Of a stretch of DNA of 64,000 nt, positions 38,932 through 47,608 are shown piece after piece. The notes beneath the pieces are model-generated. The model did not search any database. It was not told where the DNA came from and was given only the letters and a program-made list of their open reading frames with translations. The first letter of the stretch is position 1. Each line of letters opens with the position of its first letter. The position numbers were made by a program, and so were the translations under genes. The stretch covers positions 248,001 through 312,000 of the forward strand of contig BPJU01000003.1 in the NCBI GenBank assembly GCA_026004775.1, given 5' to 3'. This DNA comes from Pirellulaceae bacterium. Lineage in GTDB: Bacteria > Planctomycetota > Planctomycetia > Pirellulales > Pirellulaceae.

Positions 38932-39023
38932 TTAAAACGCTTTCTTGGCTGTGCCAGCTTCTGGAGGCGTCGTTCGGTGTGACCGTCGATTCGTGGAATG
39001 CGGAACTCTATCGAAAACGCTTT
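38868..39023. repeat. Degenerate tandem duplication of the hisD 5' end
   Basis: Minus strand: 38943-38868 (hisD start) and 39023-38952 are two direct copies, each opening with AAAGCGTTTT. By eye about 53 of the first 70 aligned bases match. The outer copy would read IEFRIPRIDGHTERRLQKL, matching [19 protein letters not shown] of hisD, but its start codon is ATA and it runs out after ~22 codons. It is a relic, not a gene. Confidence 0.75.
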
Positions 39024-39293
39024 ATTGATTACCGCTTTGTCCTGCTTCCCCGTGGCAGGCCAGTGGCGTCCGGCGGTTTGGACATCGGCCCGCCTCGGCC
39101 GGCCATTCGCCATTTTTCGGTGTCCGGGACACATCATGCCACTCGTGCCAACCTTCTGGCCGGGCGGGCGTCGCACGAAAAACGGCCGCGCCTTATGATA
39201 GCGGGAAAGCGGGCGCAATTGCGCCGTGCGCCGACTACGTCATTCTGAAAGACAACAGGCAGCTTGACGAGAGGGGAACAAAGGAGCGGGGCC
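38932..39293. other. Divergent intergenic region hisD / threonine aldolase
   Basis: 362 bases that must hold both promoters. It contains the decayed hisD copy (38952-39023). I see no further gene; the remaining sequence has no clear -10/-35 pair. Confidence 0.5.
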
Positions 39294-40349
39294 TTGAGCC
39301 AGCAGTTGCCGAAACTGACACCACCGGCGGATCTGCGTAGCGACACCGTTACCAAACCAACACCCGCCATGCGTCGGGCCATGGCGGAAGCCGAGGTGGG
39401 CGACGACGTGATCGATGTGGATCCGACGGTCGCGCGTCTGGAACAACGTACGGCCGAAATCCTCGGCAAAGAAGCCGCCATCTATATGCCTTCCGGCACC
39501 ATGACCAACCAGGTGGCGGTGCGGATCCACTGCAAGCCGGGCGATGAATTCATCTGTGAAGCGGGCTGTCATATTTATAACTATGAGCAAGCTGCGTATG
39601 CGCAGTTGAGTGGAGTAGCCGTCAGGCCGGTAGAAGGGCAGTTCGGTGTGCTGCGGCTGGAACAACTGGTGGATCTGATCCGTCCGGAAAATGATCACCA
39701 TGTCCGCACGCGGCTGGTCTGTTTGGAAAACACGCACAACCGCGGCGCCGGCCGCATCCAACCGTATGACGAAGTTGTCCGCATCACGCAGTGGGCTCGC
39801 CAAAACGGCCTGCGCACTCACCTGGACGGGGCTCGCTTGTTCAACGCGGTTGTCGCCACCGGAATCCCGGCTGACCAGTGGGCTCAGCATTTCGATACGG
39901 TCAGCGTCTGTTTCAGCAAAGGCCTGGGAGCTCCGGTCGGTTCGGCGCTGGCCGGGCCGCGCGACTTGATCCGCGAGGCGCGCCGGCATCGCAAGGTCTT
40001 CGGTGGTGGGATGCGGCAAGCCGGTATCATCGCCGCCGGAGCCCTCTATGCACTGGAACACCATCGCGAACGCCTGGCCGAAGACCACGAAAAAGCCCAA
40101 ATCCTCGCCCAAGCCATCCGCCAGACCACGCGCCTGCGGCTGGTACCGGATACGGTCGATACCAATATTGTCATCTTCGAAGTAGCTGCGGAATTGGGAA
40201 CGGCCGGCGACTTTGTTGCTCGGCTGGAACAATACGGCGTCCGCATGTTGCCGGTAAGCAAAACCCGCGTACGCGCCGTCACCCATTTGGATGTGACTAT
40301 CGAACAAGTTCAGGCGGCGGGGCGTATCATCCAGGAATTGTCCGGCTGA
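39294..40349 (+). CDS. Low-specificity threonine aldolase
   Basis: PLP enzyme splitting L-threonine or L-allo-threonine to glycine and acetaldehyde. The PLP lysine is in VCFSKGLGAPVGSAL (near 205-219). The N-terminal DLRSDTVTKPTPAMRRAM and the EAGCHIYNYEQAAYAQLSG segment are typical. TTG 39294 is chosen because GGAG (39284-39287) lies 6 bases upstream and the homology starts there; the frame is open to 39264. 351 residues, normal for the family. Reversal to threonine synthesis is unlikely in vivo. Confidence 0.88.
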   Translation: MSQQLPKLTPPADLRSDTVTKPTPAMRRAMAEAEVGDDVIDVDPTVARLEQRTAEILGKEAAIYMPSGTMTNQVAVRIHCKPGDEFICEAGCHIYNYEQAAYAQLSGVAVRPVEGQFGVLRLEQLVDLIRPENDHHVRTRLVCLENTHNRGAGRIQPYDEVVRITQWARQNGLRTHLDGARLFNAVVATGIPADQWAQHFDTVSVCFSKGLGAPVGSALAGPRDLIREARRHRKVFGGGMRQAGIIAAGALYALEHHRERLAEDHEKAQILAQAIRQTTRLRLVPDTVDTNIVIFEVAAELGTAGDFVARLEQYGVRMLPVSKTRVRAVTHLDVTIEQVQAAGRIIQELSG

Positions 40350-40625
40350 TGAGTGGGCGACGGGCGCTCGACATGCGCCGGCACGACGGGGAGGCACGCT
40401 GCAATCCACCCGCTGGCTCCGATCGCCTGATCGTTTCGGTTTTGCGTGCCACAGCCTTACAAGCTACCATGAATAAAGCGGGGGCTTTCGAACTCCGGCT
40501 TTCAACGCCCGAAGGGCGCGAGAAGGAGTCCGGTCGTCGCGGGGCATGCTGCCCCGCAAAGGATGATCCCTGGTTGATCGGTGAGATTTCCGGAAGATTT
40601 CCACACCATAGAGCGTCAGCACTTC

Positions 40626-43600
40626 ATGGCGGTTACTTCAGATAACAACAAAACGATCTGGGACATATTGATCGAAAGCGGGCTGGTTGACCAGACGCAG
40701 TGCCGCAAATGGCAGGTCGAGTATCGTCGCGACACCGTGGGCGCCATGGCGGACGACCGTCAGGCAGTAACAGCCTGGCTGGTGGGCCGCAAACTGTTGA
40801 CGCGGTATCAAGGCAAATTGTTGCTGCGAGGTGAGGGTGGGCGGCTGGTCTATGGCCCGTACGTGGTGCGGCAGCGCGTACGCCTGCCGGTTTTCCGGCA
40901 CGCCTTTGAAGCTCAACACCGCCCGTCGGGCTTTCTGGTGTGGCTGCAATTTCTCGGGGGCGAACTGGTACGGTCGATGGCCGACCTGGCGCTGGCCGAA
41001 TCCAGTATCCGATATCTTTGTTCCCTGGACCACCCGGCCTTACATCGCTGGTACGAGTATCGAATCGAAGGGCCCTATCGATTCGTGGTGACCGACCCGT
41101 TATCCGGGCGGTTGCTCAGTGAGCAGCTTGCTGAAGGCAAACCGACGCGCCAACAGGCGTGCTTTATCGGGCAACGGATCGCCGAGGCACTGAGTTATTT
41201 GCACGCGCATCGGATGGTACACGGGCATGTCCGCCCGGACCAGATCTGGTTGAGCTCCTCGGGACACGCCCTGTTGCTGTTAGGGCCCCTGGTGCCGAAC
41301 TGGCCGCTCGGCTCGTTGACACCCGAGCAGCTCGCGGATTATCGAGCGCCGGAGTATCTCCAGCCCGGCTATCAGCCCCAGCCCATCAGCGACATCTATG
41401 CGCTGGGTTGTGTGATGTACCAGTTACTGACCGGACAAGTGCCGTTTCCGGGTGGAACGGCGCAGGAGAAGCTGTACCGCCATGCCCGCGAACCGATCAA
41501 GCCGCTGGAAGAGCAGGGCGTTCCGCGGGAACTGGCTCGGTTGGTAACGTATTTGCTGGCGAAGAATCCGGCAGTTCGGACCAAGGACCTCCAGCAGGTA
41601 GCTCAGCAACTGGAGCAGTTTGCCGAAGGCGAGGCGGATCGTTGTCCGCCTCCGGTGGTGCCGGCTGGCCGTGAGGCATTCCTGAGGGCGTTGGCCCAGT
41701 CGAAAGCAGCACCGGTACAAGCAGCACCGATTCCCCAGGCCCCTGTGCCGGTACCGGTGGCTACTCCCCCCACACCTGGTCCGGTTGCGCCACCGGGGGT
41801 TGCGCCTGCTATGGCTCAGTGGAACCCCACTATGCCCGTCGCGGGCAGGCCGGCGGCCGAGGCTGTTCCGGCGGCTGCTCCCGGGCAACCGCTTCCGGTT
41901 GCTGTGGCCGTTCCGGCGGCTGGTACTGCGCCATTGCCCGTTGCCCAGCTAGCCCCGGCAGCTCTCACCGGCGCCAATGCCTCGCCGGCAGTCGCGGTCG
42001 CTCAAGCTATGCCGGCTGCGGCTGGGGTCTCCGCGCAAATGCCGCAGGGGACCGTCAGTCCCCCGCGACCGCTGGTCCAAGTGGCCCCACCCCGCCGAAG
42101 ACGGCGAAGTCGGGGCTGGGGAGTGTGGCTGGGTGTGGCTGTGGTCCTGGGTGCCGCTATCGCGTCGGTTTACTTCGCACAACAGTATCTGGCAGGACCA
42201 CAGGCCGAAGAGAAAGTTTCCGGCTCGGCTGTTGAGCCGGACACGACTACGGGCCCCGACCAGGCCACTCCATCACCGGAAGAACCCGCTTCGGATTCTA
42301 GTTCGACAGCCGGTAGTGGTACGCCCGCCGGGCTGGCGACCGACGACGGCGTCAGCCTGTGGGCATCTCCGACCAGTGGTCAGCCGTGGTCGATGGACTT
42401 GGTACCGCTCGAGCCGTTGCTGGTGTTGGCTCTGCGGCCGGCGGATCTTGCGGCATCGGCCGAAGGAGCTCGTGTGATCAAGGCCTTCGGGCCAGCCGTC
42501 GAGACCCTGATCAGCCAATGGCCGGAACGCGCTGCGGGCGTGGCGTGGAACGAGATCGACAAATTGCTGATAAGCCTGCACGAAGATCTGTCGGGCGGGT
42601 GGCGCTCGTCCATGGTGATCTACCTGCGGCAGCCCCTGGCTCGCGAAGAGCTCCTCCAGCGGTGGGGAAACCCGGCAGCACAGGATGTCTCGGGTGTTAG
42701 TTATTACGTAGGTACTTCATGGGCCTACTTTATCGAACCGGACAGCGTGACCGTGGCCCGCTTTGCGATGGGCCGGGCCGAACAGATGCGCGAGTTGGCG
42801 GAACGCCGCGGTGCACCGCCGTCCCTTTACCCGGGTTGGGACGCCCTTGTCCATCACTCCGACAGTGAAAGATTGGCAACCTTGTTTTTCATTACTCATC
42901 ATCTTCAGACCAAATTCTTGCGAGACGGCCAATCCTACTACTTCGGTGACGCGCGCAAGTTGCGTGATGTCGTGGACGCATTTTGGAGTGATATTGCTCG
43001 AATAGGCATGGTGAGTGCACATGTCAACGATTCGTTTTCCTACATAGAAAGCATTCTCGTACCCGATCCTACTATTGATAGAACGAAAGCAGTCGAGGAT
43101 TTGCGATCGCGCGTTCGAGCATGGGGTGAGCAAGCGGAGGCATACCTGGCTGAACTGCAACCTCCGCCGTACTGGGCGCGGGTGGCTCTGCGTTATCCGA
43201 CGATGCTGCGTTTTTTGGCAAAACATACCCGAGTACAGATTGAAGACAATCTGATCGTCATGAACGCCGTGCTGCCACCGGCAGCTCTACACAATCTGGT
43301 ATTTGGTGCGGAGATGATGCTGGCGAGCGAGCCGGGAGGCATAGTAGCGGCCGGTGGAGAACAACCGGCCCCGCAGGCGGCCGTCCCTCAGACGATCGAA
43401 GAATTGCTCGACCAGAAAATCACCGTACGATTCGATCAAACTTCGCTGGAATTTGCCATGCGAGACGTGGCTGCCGCCGCTAACGACGCTTTCCCCAAGT
43501 TGCCTTTCACATTTGAAATCGTCCTGCTCGGCATGGATATGCAAAAAGATGGTATTACCAAAAACCAGTCGATTCGCGATTTCAATATGTCTGATGCCAA

Positions 43601-43805
43601 GATATCCGAAATCCTGACAGCGCTGGTGATGCGCGGCAACCCTGACCCGACGGTGAAGGCACCTCATGAACCGAATCAAAAACTGGTTTGGTGTGTCGGC
43701 GAAGATCCCAACAGGGCAGGGCAGCGTGTGGTGCTGATTACCACCCGCCAGGGAGCCGAGGAACGGAAGCTCACATTGCCGAAAGTATTCACTCAGACTG
43801 AATAA
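40626..43805 (+). CDS. Membrane protein with N-terminal pseudokinase domain and exported C-terminal region
   Basis: The N-terminal ~330 residues have a Hanks-type kinase fold: ALSYLHAHRMVHGHVRPDQIWL where HRDxKPxxN is expected, YRAPEYLQPGYQPQPISDIYALGCVMYQLLTG (APE and DxWALG regions). The HRD aspartate is His, the DFG box reads LLGPL, and no VAIK lysine is evident, so it is a pseudokinase. A Pro/Ala-rich linker, a membrane helix (WGVWLGVAVVLGAAIASVYFA, near 505-526) and a ~530-residue exported part with no named domain follow. The gene lies 56 bases before a zinc-ribbon membrane protein, a likely partner. ATG 40626 is used. Confidence 0.72.
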   Translation: MAVTSDNNKTIWDILIESGLVDQTQCRKWQVEYRRDTVGAMADDRQAVTAWLVGRKLLTRYQGKLLLRGEGGRLVYGPYVVRQRVRLPVFRHAFEAQHRPSGFLVWLQFLGGELVRSMADLALAESSIRYLCSLDHPALHRWYEYRIEGPYRFVVTDPLSGRLLSEQLAEGKPTRQQACFIGQRIAEALSYLHAHRMVHGHVRPDQIWLSSSGHALLLLGPLVPNWPLGSLTPEQLADYRAPEYLQPGYQPQPISDIYALGCVMYQLLTGQVPFPGGTAQEKLYRHAREPIKPLEEQGVPRELARLVTYLLAKNPAVRTKDLQQVAQQLEQFAEGEADRCPPPVVPAGREAFLRALAQSKAAPVQAAPIPQAPVPVPVATPPTPGPVAPPGVAPAMAQWNPTMPVAGRPAAEAVPAAAPGQPLPVAVAVPAAGTAPLPVAQLAPAALTGANASPAVAVAQAMPAAAGVSAQMPQGTVSPPRPLVQVAPPRRRRRSRGWGVWLGVAVVLGAAIASVYFAQQYLAGPQAEEKVSGSAVEPDTTTGPDQATPSPEEPASDSSSTAGSGTPAGLATDDGVSLWASPTSGQPWSMDLVPLEPLLVLALRPADLAASAEGARVIKAFGPAVETLISQWPERAAGVAWNEIDKLLISLHEDLSGGWRSSMVIYLRQPLAREELLQRWGNPAAQDVSGVSYYVGTSWAYFIEPDSVTVARFAMGRAEQMRELAERRGAPPSLYPGWDALVHHSDSERLATLFFITHHLQTKFLRDGQSYYFGDARKLRDVVDAFWSDIARIGMVSAHVNDSFSYIESILVPDPTIDRTKAVEDLRSRVRAWGEQAEAYLAELQPPPYWARVALRYPTMLRFLAKHTRVQIEDNLIVMNAVLPPAALHNLVFGAEMMLASEPGGIVAAGGEQPAPQAAVPQTIEELLDQKITVRFDQTSLEFAMRDVAAAANDAFPKLPFTFEIVLLGMDMQKDGITKNQSIRDFNMSDAKISEILTALVMRGNPDPTVKAPHEPNQKLVWCVGEDPNRAGQRVVLITTRQGAEERKLTLPKVFTQTE

Positions 43806-43861
43806 CACGTCGCCCGTACGGGCGTTGTTCGTTGGCAGGGACGATAGGCAAGGAGTCCGGC

Positions 43862-46000
43862 GTGATCCCGTTTACTCTGCGCTGCACTACCTGCCGCCGT
43901 CAGTTAGTGGTGCGTCACGCTGCGGCGGTTGGGAAAATCCTGCCCTGTCCCAGTTGCGGTAGCATGGTTCTGGTGGAGGCTCCGCCGGGCCATCCGCTTG
44001 CCGGGGGCACGGCCGGCCAGCCGTCACCTTCCGGTTCGCCGGCCAGGAACCCGGTTGACTCGCTTTCTCGACCACCACTGGAAGCCGTGCCCGTCGAGCA
44101 AGCCGATACGGTGGACGACCCGCTCTACGCTTCCGGCGCCACGGCGTCCCGCCGGGCTGAAGAGAACGCGGCCACACCCCCCGTCGTTTCACCTTCCATT
44201 GAGCAAACGGATCTTCAGGCTACTCCTCCCCAACTGTGGCTGTCCTACCAGAGCCGACTGATACGCCGGTGGCTGATAACTGGTCTGGCGGGCGTGGCGC
44301 TGGCTGTGCTGGTGATCGTATTGGCTACTCTGTGGTTGGGAGGCTCCAAACCGGTCGCGATGCGAGGAACGGGCCTACAAGACACTCGGCTCGAGAAAAG
44401 CTCGGAGCCGGCCGAGCCCGGCTCGGAAGTTCCTCACGGATCTTCAGAGCCGGCCGCTCCTCCTGAAAATAGCGGCCCAGGTGCCACCCGGCCCATACCG
44501 CCCGATCAGCATCCGGCGGTCGGTCAGTCCGAGCCATCGATCGGCGATAATTCGCCGGAGCAGCCCATGGGGAATCGGCCGGAAGCTTCAGGCACCGAGC
44601 GTGAGGCTCCCCGGGAAAAGCCGCCAATCGATAAAGCAGCAATCGGCGGGCCTCCTGCCGGACAGGAAGCCAGACCACCGGCCCCGGCGGGCGGTCCGGC
44701 GATGCCCGTCGATCCGGTCGCTCGACCGGCGCTGAGCGTCGAGCAGGCACTTCGCGATCTAGAAGCACTGACAGCCGACATCCCTTTGGGACGAACGGCT
44801 CCGTCGGGCCCTTCGCTGTACGACCTGTTTCCAAGTCCCGGCCGGGCGTTCGACGCTTCGCAGGCACTTCCCAAACCACCGGCCAGACGCTCGCCGAACG
44901 CCGCCAACCAGTTGGCGGTAAAAATCCCGTCCCTCGATTTTCATCAGGTCCCGCTGGCGGACTGGTGCCGGTGGATTCAGGATGTCACGACAATCCCGGT
45001 CACGCTCGATGTCGACGCTTTGCACCGAGCCGGTTTGTCGGCCGATGTGCCGGTGGATGTGACGTTGAACAACGAGGATTTTACGGTGGCCTTGCAGCGT
45101 TCTCTTGAGCCACGGGGGCTCATCTTTCGAGTGGCCGACAATCAGGTCCTGGTCAGCGTAGCCGATTCTGACAAGGTGGAAACGGTACAGTACGAAGTGT
45201 TCGATCTGGTGGGTGACGATCCGGAAAGGAACGCGCAGTTGGCGTCGTGGTTGGTTGAGCTGGTAGCGCCGGTGGCCTGGAAGCAATACGGCGGGCCGGG
45301 CCAATTGCAGCTTGTCGGCGGACGGTTGGAGGTGACTACGACGCGGACCGTACAGTATGAGGTGCGGATGTTTTGCGAGCGGTTGCGGGTTGCACGCGGG
45401 GCGCGGCCCCAGGGGACAGTCCCCCTCTACGTGGCTCAGTTGCGACCGCGCATCGACATGGCGATCGACCGACTGGCACAATCGATCACCGTTCATCGGC
45501 CTGTGGGGGTCCCGCTGCTCCAGATCCTGGACGAAATTGCCGAAGCGTCCGATCTGGTCCTGGTGGTGGACTGGAACGGCTTGATCGGCGAAGGCTGGAC
45601 ACCGCAGAGTTTAGCCCGATTGGATGTGGAAGATGTGTCGGTCTCCGAGGCTCTCCAGCAATTGCTCGGGCCGATGCAGTTGTCGTTCCGTGTGATCGAC
45701 GCTCGCACGTTGCAGATCACCACCATGCCCCGTGCCTGGAATCTGGAAGAAATCGCGTTTTTCCCTCTGGACGCAGTATGGGGGAAAGACGAAGGGCGAA
45801 CAGTGCTGGAACGAGTGCGAACGGTGTTGGGGCACGCCGAAGCCCCGGGCGTGGCTCGAGGCCGATTCCTGGTGGATCCGGTCAGCCGCACTCTGATGCT
45901 GGTTGCCCCGCAATACCGAATCGCGCAGGTGGCGGGGCTTCTTGAGCGGCTGGCCAATCGGACCGAAGAGCCGCAGCCGCCTCTGCCACCGGTCGAATGA
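43862..46000 (+). CDS. Zinc-ribbon, single-helix membrane protein with STN-like repeats
   Basis: GTG 43862 follows AAGGAG with a 6-base gap. Residues 7-35 hold a zinc-ribbon of CxxC...CxxC form (RCTTCRRQLVV ... LPCPSCGSM). A membrane helix (LITGLAGVALAVLVIVLATLWLG, near 138-160) separates it from the exported half. There a Pro/Glu-rich stretch precedes segments like AVKIPSLDFHQVPLADWCRWIQDVTTIPVTLDVDAL and VGVPLLQILDEIAEASDLVLVVDW, which look like secretin-type STN/N-domains (two copies). It probably works with the pseudokinase encoded upstream; function unknown. Confidence 0.6.
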   Translation: MIPFTLRCTTCRRQLVVRHAAAVGKILPCPSCGSMVLVEAPPGHPLAGGTAGQPSPSGSPARNPVDSLSRPPLEAVPVEQADTVDDPLYASGATASRRAEENAATPPVVSPSIEQTDLQATPPQLWLSYQSRLIRRWLITGLAGVALAVLVIVLATLWLGGSKPVAMRGTGLQDTRLEKSSEPAEPGSEVPHGSSEPAAPPENSGPGATRPIPPDQHPAVGQSEPSIGDNSPEQPMGNRPEASGTEREAPREKPPIDKAAIGGPPAGQEARPPAPAGGPAMPVDPVARPALSVEQALRDLEALTADIPLGRTAPSGPSLYDLFPSPGRAFDASQALPKPPARRSPNAANQLAVKIPSLDFHQVPLADWCRWIQDVTTIPVTLDVDALHRAGLSADVPVDVTLNNEDFTVALQRSLEPRGLIFRVADNQVLVSVADSDKVETVQYEVFDLVGDDPERNAQLASWLVELVAPVAWKQYGGPGQLQLVGGRLEVTTTRTVQYEVRMFCERLRVARGARPQGTVPLYVAQLRPRIDMAIDRLAQSITVHRPVGVPLLQILDEIAEASDLVLVVDWNGLIGEGWTPQSLARLDVEDVSVSEALQQLLGPMQLSFRVIDARTLQITTMPRAWNLEEIAFFPLDAVWGKDEGRTVLERVRTVLGHAEAPGVARGRFLVDPVSRTLMLVAPQYRIAQVAGLLERLANRTEEPQPPLPPVE

Positions 46001-46196
46001 GAGCTTACCCAAAAAACCAGTCCCGCGCCGTCTGGAATCGCTCGAAAGGCAGCCTTTCCTGCAGGCTTTCCCTGCCGTCGGCGCCGCTGTGGAGGGTTCC
46101 GTGGCCAGGACGAACCTCGCCGGTGGAGAACCAAACGAGGGCTTCGGTTGGTAGTCGGTCCCAATCGAAGCAGCCTGAACAGCCGGCCGTTCGCGG

Positions 46197-47267
46197 TCAA
46201 GTTGTCGGTTGCAGTGCGCGCAGGCCCCCGGGCCGCCTGGCATCGCACAAAGTACGCAGGTTCAGGTCGAGAGCCTGGGCGATACGGCGGCAGCGCTGCA
46301 TCATGGCATGGAATTGGGCGAAATTCAGCGATTGGTAGCCGTCGCTCAAAGCGCGTTCGGGATCCGGGTGCACCTCGACGATCAACCCGTCGGCTCCCGC
46401 GGCAATGGCTGCCGCCGCCATATCCGCAACCAGATAGGCATGTCCTGTGCCGTGGCTGGGATCGACCACCACCGGCAGATGGGTCTTGCGATGCAGGTAC
46501 GGAACACTGGCCAGGGGAAGGGTGTAACGCGTATGCGTTTCGAATGTGCGGATGCCGCGTTCGCACAGAATCACCTGAGGATTGCCGGCATTCAAAATAT
46601 ATTCGGCAGCCAGAAGGAACTCGTCCATCGTGGCGCTGGGGCCGCGTTTGAGTAACACCGGTTTGCCGGCCGCACCGACGGCTTCCAGCAGGCGGTAGTT
46701 TTGCATGTTGCGAGCCCCGACCTGAAGCACATCGGCATACTGGGCGACCAGCTCCACATCTTCGGTCGCCACCACTTCGGTAACCACAGCCAGTTGGGTT
46801 TCTTGGCGGGCCATGGCCAGCAGCTTCAGGCCATCTTCTTTCAGACCTTGGAAACTGTAGGGGCTGGTTCGCGGCTTGAAAGCTCCGCCGCGAAGGGCCG
46901 TGGCTCCGGCTTCCTTGACGGCTCGGGCGGTCGCCAGGATCTGCTCTTCCGATTCGACCGAACAGGGCCCGGCGATTACGCCAACCACGCCGGCTCCCAG
47001 GACCAGGCTGCCGGCCGTGACCTGCGTCGGCTCGGACTTCACTTCCCGGCTGGCCACCTTGTACGGGGCAAGAATCGGCATGACGGCGGCCACGCCGGGT
47101 GCTGTTTCCAAGGCTTCTTTGGCCTGTTCGCGTTTCTCACCGATAGCGGCAATCACCGTCCGCTCGGTACCCCGAATCACATGGGCACGCATTCCCAACG
47201 CTTCGACTTGGCGGGCCGCATGATCGATCTGCTCGGCAGTGGCATTTGGTTCCATAACGATGATCAT
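46197..47267 (-). CDS. aroF: 3-deoxy-7-phosphoheptulonate (DAHP) synthase, type Ib
   Basis: First committed step of aromatic amino-acid synthesis: PEP + erythrose-4-P to DAHP. N-terminal ferredoxin-like domain ([29 protein letters not shown] ... RTVIAAIG across the first 45 residues), then the (beta/alpha)8 core with [43 protein letters not shown] and [13 protein letters not shown]. 356 residues. The N-terminal domain often serves feedback control in this subclass. The gene is preceded on the same strand by a leader-peptide/attenuator (see separate entries), so expression is probably controlled by aromatic aminoacyl-tRNA supply. Start ATG 47267 matches the family. Confidence 0.95.
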   Translation of the reverse strand: MIIVMEPNATAEQIDHAARQVEALGMRAHVIRGTERTVIAAIGEKREQAKEALETAPGVAAVMPILAPYKVASREVKSEPTQVTAGSLVLGAGVVGVIAGPCSVESEEQILATARAVKEAGATALRGGAFKPRTSPYSFQGLKEDGLKLLAMARQETQLAVVTEVVATEDVELVAQYADVLQVGARNMQNYRLLEAVGAAGKPVLLKRGPSATMDEFLLAAEYILNAGNPQVILCERGIRTFETHTRYTLPLASVPYLHRKTHLPVVVDPSHGTGHAYLVADMAAAAIAAGADGLIVEVHPDPERALSDGYQSLNFAQFHAMMQRCRRIAQALDLNLRTLCDARRPGGLRALQPTT

Positions 47268-47358
47268 CCTTCAGTTTCTCCCACGAAAACGGAGGGCATC
47301 ACCACGAGGCAGACCGGGCGGCCGCCACGAGGTAGACACGCGTAAACCGTCAACCAAC

Positions 47359-47396
47359 AAAAAACCCCGCGGACCGTTGAGGGCCTGCGGGGTTTT
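47359..47396 (-). terminator. Intrinsic terminator in the DAHP synthase leader (attenuator)
   Basis: Read on the minus strand: AAAACCCCGC, then a GGCC/GGTC inner stem around CTCAAC after one A-C mismatch, then GCGGGGTTTTTT. The ten-base outer arms (47361-47370 and 47387-47396) are exact complements and the T tract follows directly. It lies ~90 bases before the DAHP synthase start with no gene ending here, so it would cut off expression of that gene rather than end another. Confidence 0.9.
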
Positions 47397-47402
47397 CGGT
47401 GC

Positions 47403-47428
47403 CTATGTGTCGGTGACGACCTACATAG
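47403..47428 (-). promoter_or_regulatory. Hairpin at the leader-peptide stop codon
   Basis: CTATGT pairs with ACATAG, and GTCG with CGAC (with a two-base bulge, tetraloop), spanning 47403-47428. The stop codon of the leader peptide (47421-47423) is inside. It could be a pause hairpin or an alternative to the antiterminator. Confidence 0.6.
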
Positions 47429-47501
47429 CGCCTTCCTCCCCTCGGCCCGCGAGGGTAAAGAAGAACCAGAAATAAAAGTAGTAGCTACGTAGGGTCGTCA
47501 T
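47421..47501 (-). CDS. Putative aromatic leader peptide of DAHP synthase attenuator
   Basis: 26 codons from the ATG at 47501 to TAG at 47421-47423. Codons 7-15 read YYFYFWFFF, nine Tyr/Phe/Trp in a row, against a typical background of one in ten. The rest is ordinary (MTTLRS before, TLAGRGEEGAM after). Such a run fits a peptide that stalls ribosomes when charged Phe/Tyr/Trp tRNA is scarce, as in E. coli pheA. Codons 18-23 (GCGGGCCGAGGGG) could pair with the terminator's 5' arm (CCCCGCAGGCCC) as an antiterminator. No Shine-Dalgarno precedes the ATG, so it may be leaderless. It is too short for routine gene callers. Function is inferred from layout. Confidence 0.8.
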   Translation of the reverse strand: MTTLRSYYFYFWFFFTLAGRGEEGAM

Positions 47502-47508
47502 AGTTTGA

Positions 47509-47537
47509 ATATTACTAGCAATCGGCGATTCGTGCAA
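47509..47537 (-). promoter_or_regulatory. Promoter for the DAHP synthase leader
   Basis: Minus strand: TTGCAC (47532-47537) and TAATAT (47509-47514) spaced by 17 bases, a good match to sigma70. The predicted start falls about 6-8 bases after the -10 box, at or right before the leader-peptide ATG (47501), which would make that peptide leaderless. Confidence 0.65.
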
Positions 47538-47608
47538 GAGTCTGGCACAAAAACCGCAACCGTTTTTGCGACCACCTTCCGCGCACCAGGTGCGCAACTG
47601 TGCCGCTC

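Noticed and set aside
37405-38982. Long plus-strand frame opposite hisC and hisD
   Set aside because: The opposing strand encodes two recognisable his genes with intact motifs; this frame is a shadow.
43810-43823. Perfect 14-base palindrome CGCCCGTACGGGCG between the pseudokinase and the zinc-ribbon gene
   Set aside because: No T tract and the two genes are probably co-transcribed; it may be a minor hairpin, with no support for a terminator.
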